Below are positions 45,060 through 54,804 of a DNA stretch of 64,000 bases, in pieces. The stretch is from an uncultured Ruminococcus sp. (lineage in GTDB: Bacteria > Bacillota > Clostridia > Oscillospirales > Ruminococcaceae), in the NCBI GenBank assembly GCA_934474025.1, contig CAKSMF010000005.1, forward strand, positions 124,001 through 188,000, written 5' to 3'. Both the position numbers and the translations under genes were made by a program. The notes below the pieces were generated by a model. That model searched no databases and had not been told where the DNA came from. It was given only the letters and a program-made list of their open reading frames with translations. Position 1 is the stretch's first letter, and every line of letters begins with the position of its first letter.

Positions 45060-47918
45060 TTGAAAAGTAAGTTTTTTTATAGATGGTTTGCTGTTGTTGT
45101 GGGAATACTTTTTATATTTGCCGATGTAAATTTTCCGGTTTATGCTTACAATCAAAATGAAAATTACTATACGATTGAAGAAAATACAGCAGAAATATCT
45201 TATAGCGAATATTATGAAACTTATTCAGCTGAAGAACGCCCGAAAGATATAATAAATGTTTCCGGAAGTGAATTTACCGGACAAAATGGTACATTTTCAA
45301 TTGGCGAATATGCCGGTAAAGAAAACGTTTTCATGTGGGAAAGCAGTAACGGTGAAATTTCATGTAACATAGATGTTGAACAAAGTGGTATATATTGCAT
45401 GAATATTACTTATTTTGCCTTTGAAACGGATAGTTCTGTTATAGAATTTGCAGTGAGCATTGACAATAAAATTCCCTATGATACAGCATCACGAATAACT
45501 TTGAATAAAGTCTGGATTAATGAAAATGATATTTTAACAGATAAAAACGGTAATCAGATAAGACCTTCACAGATTCAGTGCGGTATGTGGCAAAATTCCG
45601 ATTTTATGGACGTTGACGGGCTTTTCAGTGAACCGTTGATTTTCAGTCTTGAAAAGGGTAGTCATAAGATATCTTTCACTTCTGAACGTGCTGAATTTGC
45701 TATTGAAAACCTTAAAATATATAATCCTGAAAAGATTCCGACTTACAGTGAATATATATCCGGAAAAAATATTGATTCCGCTGAAAATACTTTCAAAATT
45801 GAGGGGGAGTCTGCTGTTTATAAATCAGACCGTACACTTTTTTCGACTTATGATAATACGAATTATAATGTTTCTCCGTCAAGTCCCACTAAAATAATGT
45901 ATAATACTTTCGGTGCAAATAACTGGAAAAAAGCATTACAATCTACAACTTGGATTATAAAAAAAGAAGATATAAAACATGACGGTTGGTACAAAATAGC
46001 TATAAAATATCGTCAGAATGAAATGCGTGGATTCAGTTCAAACCGCCGTATATATATTGATGGTAAAGTGCCTTATGAGGAATTTAATCAGGTTAAATTC
46101 AGATACAATAAAAAATGGGATATCGTTTCACCGCAATATGACGGTGAAAACATTTACATATGGCTGACTGCTGATAGTGACCATATCTTTACAATGGAAT
46201 GCGTTACAGGTGAAATCGGTACTTACATAAATCAACTGGATAATACAGTTTCAGAACTCAACGAGTATTACAGAAAAATTTTAATGATTACCGGAACTTC
46301 TCCGGATAAGTATACGGATTACTATGTACATGAAAAAATTCCGGATTTACTTGATAATTTTAAACGTATTTCAACAGAATTAAAAAATATTCAGTCAGGT
46401 ATAGAAAGTTTATCAGATAGTTCAGGTTCAGAAGCGTCCGTTATAGGAAATATGACATTAATTCTTGATAAATGTATTGAAAAGCCTTTGAAAATACCGC
46501 AATATCTTTCGCAGATAAAAGATAATTTGACTTCTCTTTCAGTATGGTCAAGGGAATATCGAAATCAGCCACTTGAAATAGATTATATAGAATTTGCTAC
46601 AAAAGGCGTTGAATTTACAAGCTGTAAGGAAAGTTTACTTAAAAAAATATGGTTTGCTATAAAGTCGTTTTTAGGTTCATTTTTTGAGGATTATTCAGTA
46701 TTATCAGATGTTAATGACGAAAAGTCAATTGAAGTATGGGTTAATCTTGGTCGTGAGCAGGCACAGGTTGTAAAGGAGTTGACAGACAATTTTATTAATG
46801 AAACCGGTATATCAGTTTCAGTGAATCTTATGACAAGTGGTATAATTGAAGCGTCACTTGCCGGAAAAGCTTCTGATATAGCGTTGTTTCTTGGCGGGGA
46901 ATATCCTGTTAATCTTGCTATGCGTGAATTGCTTGTTGATGTTTCGGAATTTCCGGATTACTATGAAGTTACTGAACGTTTTCAGGAAAATGCCATGACA
47001 CATTATGAATACAATGGAGGAGTTTATGGACTTCCTATAACACAGAATTTTCCTATGATGTTTTACAGGACGGATATTCTTTCGGAACTTGGCTATACTT
47101 CGCCACCGGAAACATGGGATAATTTAATCGATATGCTACCGGAACTTCAACGGAATTATATGTCTGTCGGACTTGTTCTTCCGTCAACGGACGTTATGCC
47201 GTCCACTGAAACAGGGCATACTTTTGCATTAATGATGTTGCAACGTGGATTGAATTATTATAATCCGGAAAAAAATAAATCTATGTTTGATACTGCTAGT
47301 GCTGTTAATGCTTTTGAACAATGGACAGATTTTTATACTGAATACGGGTGCGAACAGTCCTATGATGTGTTCAGCCGTTTCAGAACAGGAGAATATCCCA
47401 TTGTAATAGCAGATTATGCGTTTTTCAATCAGCTTACAGAATTATCGCCTGAAATAAAAGGTCTTTGGAATTTCTGTCCTGTTCCGGCAACTGAAAATAA
47501 TGGTAAACTTTCACATTCTGCAAATTCTAACGTTTCTGGAGCAGTAATTTTTAGAAAGACAGAAAATATTGATAATGCATGGGAATATATAAAATGGTTT
47601 ACAAGTACTGATGTACAAGTGGATTTTGGTATCAGAACTGAAGGATTGTTCGGAACTATGGGGCGTTTGAATACTGCTAATACTGAGGCTTTGAAAAGAT
47701 TATCATGGTCTGAAAATGAACTGTCAAGATTATTTGACCAACGTAGAGAACTCGTAGAAATTCCCATTATACCGTCATCATATCTTGTGACAAGAAATAT
47801 TATGAATGCATTCCGTGAAGTTGTTAACGAAAAGAAAAATCCACGTGATACTCTGCTTTGGTATAATCGTGATATAAATGATGAAATTCTAAGAAAAAAT
47901 CAGAATATCAAAGAATAG
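45060..47918 (+). CDS. Very large secreted solute-binding protein with N-terminal beta domains
   Basis: 952 residues. Start TTG 45060 is preferred: AGGTGA lies eight bases before it and it gives a proper signal peptide (KSKFFYRWFAVVVGILFIF..VYA, cleavage near 29). Two beta-sandwich regions (about 55-210 and 235-375) look like CBM-type modules (segments SGIYCMNITYFAFETD, DGWYKIAIKYRQNE). A helical linker (about 390-560) follows, then a MalE/family-1 solute-binding domain (about 570-925, with YEYNGGVYGLPIT, PETWDNLIDML). Typical binding proteins have about 450 residues and a lipobox; this one has no lipobox Cys. It likely serves one or both permease pairs downstream. Confidence 0.85.
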   Translation: MKSKFFYRWFAVVVGILFIFADVNFPVYAYNQNENYYTIEENTAEISYSEYYETYSAEERPKDIINVSGSEFTGQNGTFSIGEYAGKENVFMWESSNGEISCNIDVEQSGIYCMNITYFAFETDSSVIEFAVSIDNKIPYDTASRITLNKVWINENDILTDKNGNQIRPSQIQCGMWQNSDFMDVDGLFSEPLIFSLEKGSHKISFTSERAEFAIENLKIYNPEKIPTYSEYISGKNIDSAENTFKIEGESAVYKSDRTLFSTYDNTNYNVSPSSPTKIMYNTFGANNWKKALQSTTWIIKKEDIKHDGWYKIAIKYRQNEMRGFSSNRRIYIDGKVPYEEFNQVKFRYNKKWDIVSPQYDGENIYIWLTADSDHIFTMECVTGEIGTYINQLDNTVSELNEYYRKILMITGTSPDKYTDYYVHEKIPDLLDNFKRISTELKNIQSGIESLSDSSGSEASVIGNMTLILDKCIEKPLKIPQYLSQIKDNLTSLSVWSREYRNQPLEIDYIEFATKGVEFTSCKESLLKKIWFAIKSFLGSFFEDYSVLSDVNDEKSIEVWVNLGREQAQVVKELTDNFINETGISVSVNLMTSGIIEASLAGKASDIALFLGGEYPVNLAMRELLVDVSEFPDYYEVTERFQENAMTHYEYNGGVYGLPITQNFPMMFYRTDILSELGYTSPPETWDNLIDMLPELQRNYMSVGLVLPSTDVMPSTETGHTFALMMLQRGLNYYNPEKNKSMFDTASAVNAFEQWTDFYTEYGCEQSYDVFSRFRTGEYPIVIADYAFFNQLTELSPEIKGLWNFCPVPATENNGKLSHSANSNVSGAVIFRKTENIDNAWEYIKWFTSTDVQVDFGIRTEGLFGTMGRLNTANTEALKRLSWSENELSRLFDQRRELVEIPIIPSSYLVTRNIMNAFREVVNEKKNPRDTLLWYNRDINDEILRKNQNIKE

Positions 47919-47929
47919 GAGGATTTATT

Positions 47930-48823
47930 TTGCTGAAAAAAATGTTTTCCGAACTCAAAAAAAATAAGGATTGTTATCTGATGATTGCACCATTCATGAT
48001 ATTATTTGTGATATTTACAGTGATTCCGGTTATAATGTCTGTCCCGATAAGTTTTACTGATTTCAATATGGTAAAGAAACCTGAATTTGTAGGATTATCA
48101 AATTATACAACTTTATTTCTGTCTGATAAAGTTTTCATGAAATCCATAAGAGTAACATTAATATTTGCATTCTTTGCAGGATTTGTAAGTTTTATTATGT
48201 GTTTTCTGATTGCATGGTGCATAAACTTTATGCCAAAACCTTTAGCAACGTTTTTTACACTTATATTCTATATTCCGTCAATGGCTAATGTTTACAGCAT
48301 ATGGAAAGTCATTTTCAGCGGTGACATGAATGGCTATATAAATTCTCTTTTAATGAATATTGGGTTTATAACTTCTCCTATACAATGGCTTACAGACGGA
48401 AATTATGTACTTGGTACAGCAATTGTTGTGCAGTTGTGGTTATCATTGGGAGCGGGATTCCTTGCAATGAGAGCAGGTTTGCAAAGTATAGACCGTTCAA
48501 TGTATGAAGTGGGAGCAATTGAGGGTATAAAAAATCATTGGCAGGAACTTATATATATAGTTATTCCCTCAATGAAACCTCATTTGATGTTTTCGGCAGT
48601 AATGCAAATAGTAAGTTCTTTTACTGCCGGAACAGTTATACAAAATATAGTCGGATTTCCAAGCACAGACTATAAAGCCCATACTGTCATGACTCATGCT
48701 TATGATTATGGCTGGGTGCGTTATGAAATGGGTTATGCTTCCGCAATATGCATGATACTTTTTTTAGTTATGTATGCTGTAAACAGATTTGTTAATCATT
48801 TATTCGGTAAAAATACGGACTGA
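47930..48823 (+). CDS. Sugar ABC transporter permease 1 (MalF/UgpA-type)
   Basis: 297 residues, six membrane helices (first: LMIAPFMILFVIFTVIPVIM). The ATPase-contact EAA loop reads MYEVGAIEGIKNHWQELIYIVIP (about 205-227). TTG start, 12 bp after the binding protein gene with GGAGG. Pairs with the next gene to form the heterodimeric pore. No ATPase is encoded nearby; a shared MsmX-type ATPase elsewhere is the known solution in Firmicutes. Confidence 0.92.
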   Translation: MLKKMFSELKKNKDCYLMIAPFMILFVIFTVIPVIMSVPISFTDFNMVKKPEFVGLSNYTTLFLSDKVFMKSIRVTLIFAFFAGFVSFIMCFLIAWCINFMPKPLATFFTLIFYIPSMANVYSIWKVIFSGDMNGYINSLLMNIGFITSPIQWLTDGNYVLGTAIVVQLWLSLGAGFLAMRAGLQSIDRSMYEVGAIEGIKNHWQELIYIVIPSMKPHLMFSAVMQIVSSFTAGTVIQNIVGFPSTDYKAHTVMTHAYDYGWVRYEMGYASAICMILFLVMYAVNRFVNHLFGKNTD

Positions 48824-48838
48824 AAGGATTTTTAAAAG

Positions 48839-49711
48839 ATGTTCCGTAAGAAAAAAGTTAAAATATCATCTGGAATGGCAGGACAAAAAAAATCCGGTAA
48901 AATAATGATATTTATATTTTTGTCAATACTGGGATTATTTATGTTTTTTCCGATATATCTCACAATTGTTATGTCTGTTAAACCGGTTGAGGAACTTTTT
49001 ATATTTCCGCCTAAAATTTATACTCTGCAACCTACTTTAAAGAATTTCAGTGATATGTTTGAAGTAATGCGTCAGAACAGAGTACCTTTTTCAAGATATG
49101 TTTTCAATAGTGTAACTGTAACGGTTTCTGTGACATTTTTGCAAAGTTTCGTTATATCAATGGCATCATTTGTGCTTGCAAAGTGTCGGTTTGCAGGAAA
49201 CAAGTTAATAAATAACATAATAGTTATAGCATTGCTTTATCAAAGTAATGTAATTTACATAATGCAATATATCGTTATAAATAAGCTTAATTTAACAGAT
49301 AGTTTGTTTGCATTGATTTTGCCGTCAGTAGCATCACCAATAGGACTTTTTCTTATGAGGCAGTCAATAAGTCAGTTACCGGATTCAATAATAGAGTCGG
49401 CTAAAATGGACGGAGCAGGATTATTCAGAATATGTTGGCAGGTAGTTATGCCGAATCAGAAACCAGCTCTTATGACACTGATTATATTTGCTTTTCAGTC
49501 GTCATGGAATATGCAGTCAGGAGCGTTTGTATTTCATGAGGAATACAAAACATTACCAACTGTTGTAAATCAGATTTCATCAGCTGGAATGGTTCGTGCG
49601 GGAGTTTCCATGGCATCTGCTGTATTTATGCTTGTTCCTCCGGTGATAGTTTTTACTTTTGCACAAGAAAAAATAATTGAAACTATGGCTTATTCCGGCA
49701 TAAAGGACTAA
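48839..49711 (+). CDS. Sugar ABC transporter permease 2 (MalG/UgpE-type)
   Basis: 290 residues, six helices after a basic start (RKKKVKIS). The EAA loop is IIESAKMDGAGLFRICWQVVMP (about 185-206). Also typical: PTLKNFSDMF near the first loop. Partner of permease 1. Fifteen bases after it, with an AAAGGA site. Confidence 0.92.
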   Translation: MFRKKKVKISSGMAGQKKSGKIMIFIFLSILGLFMFFPIYLTIVMSVKPVEELFIFPPKIYTLQPTLKNFSDMFEVMRQNRVPFSRYVFNSVTVTVSVTFLQSFVISMASFVLAKCRFAGNKLINNIIVIALLYQSNVIYIMQYIVINKLNLTDSLFALILPSVASPIGLFLMRQSISQLPDSIIESAKMDGAGLFRICWQVVMPNQKPALMTLIIFAFQSSWNMQSGAFVFHEEYKTLPTVVNQISSAGMVRAGVSMASAVFMLVPPVIVFTFAQEKIIETMAYSGIKD

Positions 49712-49724
49712 AGGAGTTTCGGAT

Positions 49725-51101
49725 TTGAAAAAATTTATTGTATTATTTATTGTTCTGATTAGTATTTCTATTAAAATTACAGCAAATGCCACTCCATACA
49801 TATCGTATAATTATGATAATTTCGGAGATGCTGTTCCATCTCAAGCAGGATATATTACTGAAAAAGTAGTTGATTATGGTTTTAATGAACCGCAGGATAT
49901 ATTTTTTCATTCGGATAAATTTTACATAGCGGATACCCAAAATAACAGAATTGTCGTTCTTGACAATAGCCTTGATAATATAACAACTATTTATGATACG
50001 TTCATTATGCCGGACGGTTCAGAAACAATTCTCAATCAGCCGGAAGGTGTTTTTGTTTCTGAAGAATACTTATACATTGCAGATACTCATAACGAAAGAT
50101 TACTTGTTTCAGACTTCAATTCAAAAGTTATCATGGAAATAACAAAACCTGTTTCAGAAGTTTATGACCAGAATAAAACTTTTCAACCCGCTAAAGTTCT
50201 TGCGGATAAATCCGGAAATATATATGTTATTTCGGAAAATATAACAACAGGTTGTATGATGTTCAGTAAAAACGGAGAATTTATTGGATTTTATGGTGCG
50301 AATCATTCTGAAATAAATACTGAAACTATCCGTAATTATTTTGTTTCAGAAAAGAAAAAATCACGTCTTAAACGAAGTATTCCAACCGGAATAAATAATT
50401 TCGATATATCCGAAAGCTTTATTTATACCTGTACTGAACATTCTGAAAAAAATGTTGATATAATTAAAAAACTCAATGCTTCCGGAAAGAATGTTTTTGC
50501 TGACAGAGAGGTTTATTTTGGAGATTATCAACCTAAATATAATTCCAAATATTACAGTAAACCTGAAATTTGTGATGTTGATATTTCTGAAAACGGTTAT
50601 ATAGTTTGCATTGACAGAAAAACAGGGCATATCTTTCAGTACGACAAGGAATGCAAGTTGCTTTTTATTATGGGGAATATCTCTGAACAATCCGGAGGTT
50701 TTGAAAAGCCCTCTGCAATCGAAACGGCAAACAATAACATATATGTTCTTGATTCAAAAAAAAATAATATAACAGTCTTTTCTGAAACGGATTTCGGAAA
50801 AAAAGTTCATAAAGCAGTAGATTTATATAATTCGGGATATTATTCTGAAACCCTTGACTTATGGAATGATATTCTTAAATATGACGGAAATTATACATAT
50901 GCATACAACGGAATAGCTTATGCACTTCTTAGAAATGGTGATTATAAATCTTCAATGAAATATGCAAAACTTGCTGATGATTCTGAACTGTACAACAAGG
51001 CTTTTGGAGAATACAGAACTATATTTCTGAAAGAAAACGCCAGTAAAATATTTGTTGTTTCTGTAATTGTTACAGTTCTTATATTCAGGAAAAAGAGGTG
51101 A
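49725..51101 (+). CDS. Secreted NHL-propeller protein with C-terminal membrane anchor
   Basis: 458 residues. Signal peptide (about 1-23), then NHL-type repeats (FYIADTQNNRIVVLD, LYIADTHNERLLVSD, IYVLDSKKNNITVFS; about 40-350) forming an outward propeller, a short TPR-like segment (AVDLYNSGYYSETLDLWNDI, AYNGIAYALLRNGDY; about 362-420), and a final membrane helix with a KKR stop (FVVSVIVTVLIFRKKR). It is therefore anchored at its C-terminus. A propeller plus TPR suggests a scaffold or glycan-binding role for the transporter complex. TTG start with AAAGGAG. Confidence 0.75.
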   Translation: MKKFIVLFIVLISISIKITANATPYISYNYDNFGDAVPSQAGYITEKVVDYGFNEPQDIFFHSDKFYIADTQNNRIVVLDNSLDNITTIYDTFIMPDGSETILNQPEGVFVSEEYLYIADTHNERLLVSDFNSKVIMEITKPVSEVYDQNKTFQPAKVLADKSGNIYVISENITTGCMMFSKNGEFIGFYGANHSEINTETIRNYFVSEKKKSRLKRSIPTGINNFDISESFIYTCTEHSEKNVDIIKKLNASGKNVFADREVYFGDYQPKYNSKYYSKPEICDVDISENGYIVCIDRKTGHIFQYDKECKLLFIMGNISEQSGGFEKPSAIETANNNIYVLDSKKNNITVFSETDFGKKVHKAVDLYNSGYYSETLDLWNDILKYDGNYTYAYNGIAYALLRNGDYKSSMKYAKLADDSELYNKAFGEYRTIFLKENASKIFVVSVIVTVLIFRKKR

Positions 51102-51107
51102 CAGACA

Positions 51108-51737
51108 TTGCTGAATTTTAATGATAGACAGTGGCTTGAATATACTATTATGCACCCTTTTGAAGGCTTTGAAAATATGCGTTGGAAAAAATCAGGTTCA
51201 CTTAAAATAGCTTTTATAATAGTAGGACTATTTTTTTTCGGTGAAATTGCCCATGATAAATTATATGGTTTTCAATTTGTTGCGGAATATGACAAAATAT
51301 TCAATATAATTCCGTATATCATAAAAAGTATATTGCTTTTTGCATTGTGGACTATAGCGAATTGGTCAGTATGTACTTTGCTTGACGGTGAGGGAACTAT
51401 AAAAAATATATGCATTTACAGTGCTTATGGACTTGTTCCGTATGTTATTCAGATATATTTAAATGTAATACTTTCTCATTTGCTTGTAAGAGACGAATAC
51501 GTTTTTATGCAACTTATTGAAATAATAGGAATTGTCTGGAGTAGTATTCTTATATTTTCGGCAGTAAAAGCAGTACATCAATATTCTGTTAAAAAAACTT
51601 TTATATCAATTGTTCTTACTGTTATTGTAATGTTTATAATACTTGTATTGCTGATATTGTTTATGGTTTTGATTCAGCAGATATGGCTTTTTATTGTAAC
51701 AGTATATACAGAAATTATTTACAGATTCAGGACTTAA
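51108..51737 (+). CDS. Yip1-domain membrane protein
   Basis: 209 residues with five membrane helices and the Yip1-type pattern: a start with HPFEGFENMRW, an early helix, and LDGEGTIKNICIYSAYGLVPYVI in the middle, a hallmark of this superfamily. Bacterial Yip1 proteins have no firm role. Six bases after the NHL gene, so almost surely part of the same operon and perhaps of the same complex. Confidence 0.8.
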   Translation: MLNFNDRQWLEYTIMHPFEGFENMRWKKSGSLKIAFIIVGLFFFGEIAHDKLYGFQFVAEYDKIFNIIPYIIKSILLFALWTIANWSVCTLLDGEGTIKNICIYSAYGLVPYVIQIYLNVILSHLLVRDEYVFMQLIEIIGIVWSSILIFSAVKAVHQYSVKKTFISIVLTVIVMFIILVLLILFMVLIQQIWLFIVTVYTEIIYRFRT

Positions 51738-51740
51738 AAT

Positions 51741-53900
51741 ATGAGCAGATTGAAAATTATTTTATTAATGGTATTTATGTTTTTTTCTGTATCGCTTTCG
51801 GAAACAGAAATGCATTCCGAAAATCCGGTAACAACAGATTACCAAACCGGAAACTTTTCGCATTGTCAGGGATTACGAACGGTTGCGGAAAACGCTTCAT
51901 ATAAACTTATTGTTTATGATGAAACAGCAATATTCGGTTTACAGGATAAGTCAAATAATTATATATGGTGGTCATCACCGCTTGAGGATTTGGAAGAAAC
52001 AGATATATCTCCTGTTGAAATGGAAAAACTTAAATCTTCTGTAATACTGAGATACGGAGAAGTTGAAAAGCGTACAGATAATAATTTTTTGCGTTCAGGA
52101 AGTAATGCCTGTACAGTCGGTGTTGAGGATATTGATAATGGTATTAGAATTGATTATAATTATGAAAGTTATGGGTTTCATTTTTACATAGATTATACTC
52201 TTGAAAGCGACCATTTGAAAGCTTCCTTAAAAACTTCTGAAATAGTTGAAAAAGATAAAATGAATATTTCTACTGAATTAAATTTATTAGGGAGTTTCGG
52301 GGCATCTGACAATTCAGAAAAAAGTCAGTTTATTATTCCAGATGGTTGCGGTGCTGTAATAAATCTGAATGACCAAAAGAAAAATATTTCTTATAGAAAA
52401 AAGATTTATGGTGATGATTTGACAGCAGTTCCAGAAAAGCAGTATTCCATTTCAGAACAGATATATTTACCGATGTTCAGTATAGTTCATGAAAATAATG
52501 CTTTACTTGCCGTTGCGTCAAAAGGTGATTCAAATGCTTTCATTACTTCTGAAACTTTTGGAAATTATAACACTTGTAGTTTTACATTTGTACTAAGAAA
52601 TACAGATACCTATTATATGTCCGGAAAATCTACCGAAAGGCTTACAGTTTTTGAAAATGGAAAAATTGAAAGCGACGACATTGAAGTGTTATATTATCCG
52701 ATTGCAAAGAAAGATGTTTCTTATGTTGATGTTGCCGAATGTTACAGAAACTATCTTTTAGATAATCGGAATATAAAGCCTGTTACAGAAGAAAATTATT
52801 CTCCGCTGTATATTAATTTTTATGGAGGCACTGAAAAGAAAAAATCAGTTTTCGGAATACCGTTGATGAGAAAACAAGTTCTTACAAGTTACCATGATAC
52901 AGAAAAAATTCTTAAAGAAATTAATCCGGATAATGCTGTTATTTTATACTCTAACTGGACTGACAACAGCATGAAAAACAAAATCGATACTAATACTAAA
53001 CCTTCTTCCGCACTTGGAGGAAAAAAAGATTTCTGTAGTTTAGTAGACATGATAGAAAGTAAAAAATATGAATTTTATCCAGTGGCTGAAAATATTGAAT
53101 ATTATTCGGGAATGAAAAGAACTTCTGCAACTGTAAGGACTTCCGGAGTATATGCAAAAATTTCTGATTATAATGTTGCTTATGGATTTCCTGATAGTTA
53201 CCGCAAAGAACGTTATTTTTTATCGCCTGAGTATTTCGTGGAAATTACAGAAAAAGTCAATAAAAACTATTCGGGAGCAGGTCTGAATGGTGTAGCATTC
53301 GGGAAATTTACATCTTCACTTTATGGCGACTATGGAAAAACTAAAATAACACGTTTCAAGGCTATGGAAAATATAATTAAAAGCTTGTCCGAAACTGATA
53401 TTAATATTCTTGCAAATGGTGCAAATGCTTATTCATTGCCTTTTGTTAAGCAGATTGTAAATGTTCCTTTAAATTCAAGCGGATATGATATTTTTGATGA
53501 AGATATACCATTTTATCAGATTGTTTTACATGGAATAATTCCCTATACTTCAAAAGCAGTAAATTCAAATCCGAATACTGAAGATATTCTTCTTATGTCG
53601 GCAGTAACCGGAAGTAATTTATATTATGACCTCATATCAACTGAAACTGATGTTTTAAAAGATACTGAATACAGCAATTTATATTATGCAAATGCTGATT
53701 ATTGGACTAATGATATTTCTGAACAATATAAACTTATTTCACCTATTCTTGAATCTGTAAGCAATTCAACAATCGTTGATTACAAAGTTGAAAACTCCGG
53801 AGATTTAATTACTGCACAATTTTCAAATGGTAATATAGTTAAAGCTGATTTTATTCAAAAAACTATAACATTTAACGATAATATCATTAATTTGGGGTGA
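51741..53900 (+). CDS. Secreted DUF5696-like protein, possible glycosidase-like fold
   Basis: 719 residues with a signal peptide (KIILLMVFMFFSVSLS). The N-terminal third (about 40-330) is beta-rich (YKLIVYDETAIFGLQDKSNNYIWW, GIRIDYNYESYGFHFYIDY), like the supersandwich of glycosidases. The middle (about 340-600) alternates beta strands and helices like a TIM barrel, with acidic residues in possible catalytic places. A short beta end follows. I associate it with uncharacterised DUF5696 proteins found with sugar permeases. Enzyme activity is inference; it may only bind glycan. No lipobox. Confidence 0.65.
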   Translation: MSRLKIILLMVFMFFSVSLSETEMHSENPVTTDYQTGNFSHCQGLRTVAENASYKLIVYDETAIFGLQDKSNNYIWWSSPLEDLEETDISPVEMEKLKSSVILRYGEVEKRTDNNFLRSGSNACTVGVEDIDNGIRIDYNYESYGFHFYIDYTLESDHLKASLKTSEIVEKDKMNISTELNLLGSFGASDNSEKSQFIIPDGCGAVINLNDQKKNISYRKKIYGDDLTAVPEKQYSISEQIYLPMFSIVHENNALLAVASKGDSNAFITSETFGNYNTCSFTFVLRNTDTYYMSGKSTERLTVFENGKIESDDIEVLYYPIAKKDVSYVDVAECYRNYLLDNRNIKPVTEENYSPLYINFYGGTEKKKSVFGIPLMRKQVLTSYHDTEKILKEINPDNAVILYSNWTDNSMKNKIDTNTKPSSALGGKKDFCSLVDMIESKKYEFYPVAENIEYYSGMKRTSATVRTSGVYAKISDYNVAYGFPDSYRKERYFLSPEYFVEITEKVNKNYSGAGLNGVAFGKFTSSLYGDYGKTKITRFKAMENIIKSLSETDINILANGANAYSLPFVKQIVNVPLNSSGYDIFDEDIPFYQIVLHGIIPYTSKAVNSNPNTEDILLMSAVTGSNLYYDLISTETDVLKDTEYSNLYYANADYWTNDISEQYKLISPILESVSNSTIVDYKVENSGDLITAQFSNGNIVKADFIQKTITFNDNIINLG

Positions 53901-53907
53901 TTTTTCA

Positions 53908-54804
53908 TTGAAAGAAAAAAGAAAAATTTCATATTATAAGAAAAAATTACTTTATGGTTATGGTTTTATATCGTTATGGTTTGTCGGAACAGTTGTGTTT
54001 TTTATCGTACCACTTGTAAAGTCATTTGTTTACTCATTCAGTGAAGTTACTATAGATTCCGGAAAAACTGTTACCAAATGGGTTGGATTTGACAAATATA
54101 TAAAAGTTCTTACACAAGATGAAAAATATACTAAATATCTTTTTGATATGCTGATTGAAACTCTTTGGAAAACTCCTCTTATAATTATATTTTCACTGTT
54201 TATAGCAGTAATCCTTAATCAGAAGTTCAAAGGACGTACAATTGCAAGAGCAATATTTTTTCTACCTGTGATAATTGTTACAGGTCCGATATATAAAATT
54301 ATTACTGGTGATATAGATTCTACTGGAAATAATATGGAACAGTTTTCAACAGTCTTTTCCACTGACCTTATAGGTGAATTTCTTGAATTTATCGGAGTAT
54401 ATGGAATAAGCAACAAAATAAATAATCTTATTTCGGCTGTTGCGGATAATATTTTCGGGATAGTCTGGAATAGTGGTATACAGATTTTATTATTTTTATC
54501 GGCTTTACAAAGAATACCGGTTTCAGTGCGTGAAGCTTCAATGATTGATGGTGCTACAGCTTGGGAATATTTCTGGAAAATAACAGTTCCATATATAAAA
54601 CCGTTCATATTTGCAAACATAGTGTTTACAGTTATTGATGTTTTTACAAATCCTCTTAATACTGTTATGGAAAGAATAAGCATAATGCGTAATCAATGGG
54701 ATTTTGGGGAAGCGTCTGCTATGGCATGGATATATTTTACTGTAATTATGGCTATAATCGGAGTAATAAGCTTTATATTCAGAAAAAGAGGTGATTATTC
54801 TTGA
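53908..54804 (+). CDS. Sugar ABC transporter permease 3 (MalF/UgpA-type)
   Basis: 298 residues, six helices; first helix FISLWFVGTVVFFIVPLV. EAA loop VREASMIDGATAWEYFWKITVP (about 207-228). Clearly diverged from permease 1 rather than a recent copy. TTG start after GGGGTGA. It overlaps the next start, so it pairs with permease 4. No binding protein of its own is encoded here. Confidence 0.92.
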   Translation: MKEKRKISYYKKKLLYGYGFISLWFVGTVVFFIVPLVKSFVYSFSEVTIDSGKTVTKWVGFDKYIKVLTQDEKYTKYLFDMLIETLWKTPLIIIFSLFIAVILNQKFKGRTIARAIFFLPVIIVTGPIYKIITGDIDSTGNNMEQFSTVFSTDLIGEFLEFIGVYGISNKINNLISAVADNIFGIVWNSGIQILLFLSALQRIPVSVREASMIDGATAWEYFWKITVPYIKPFIFANIVFTVIDVFTNPLNTVMERISIMRNQWDFGEASAMAWIYFTVIMAIIGVISFIFRKRGDYS

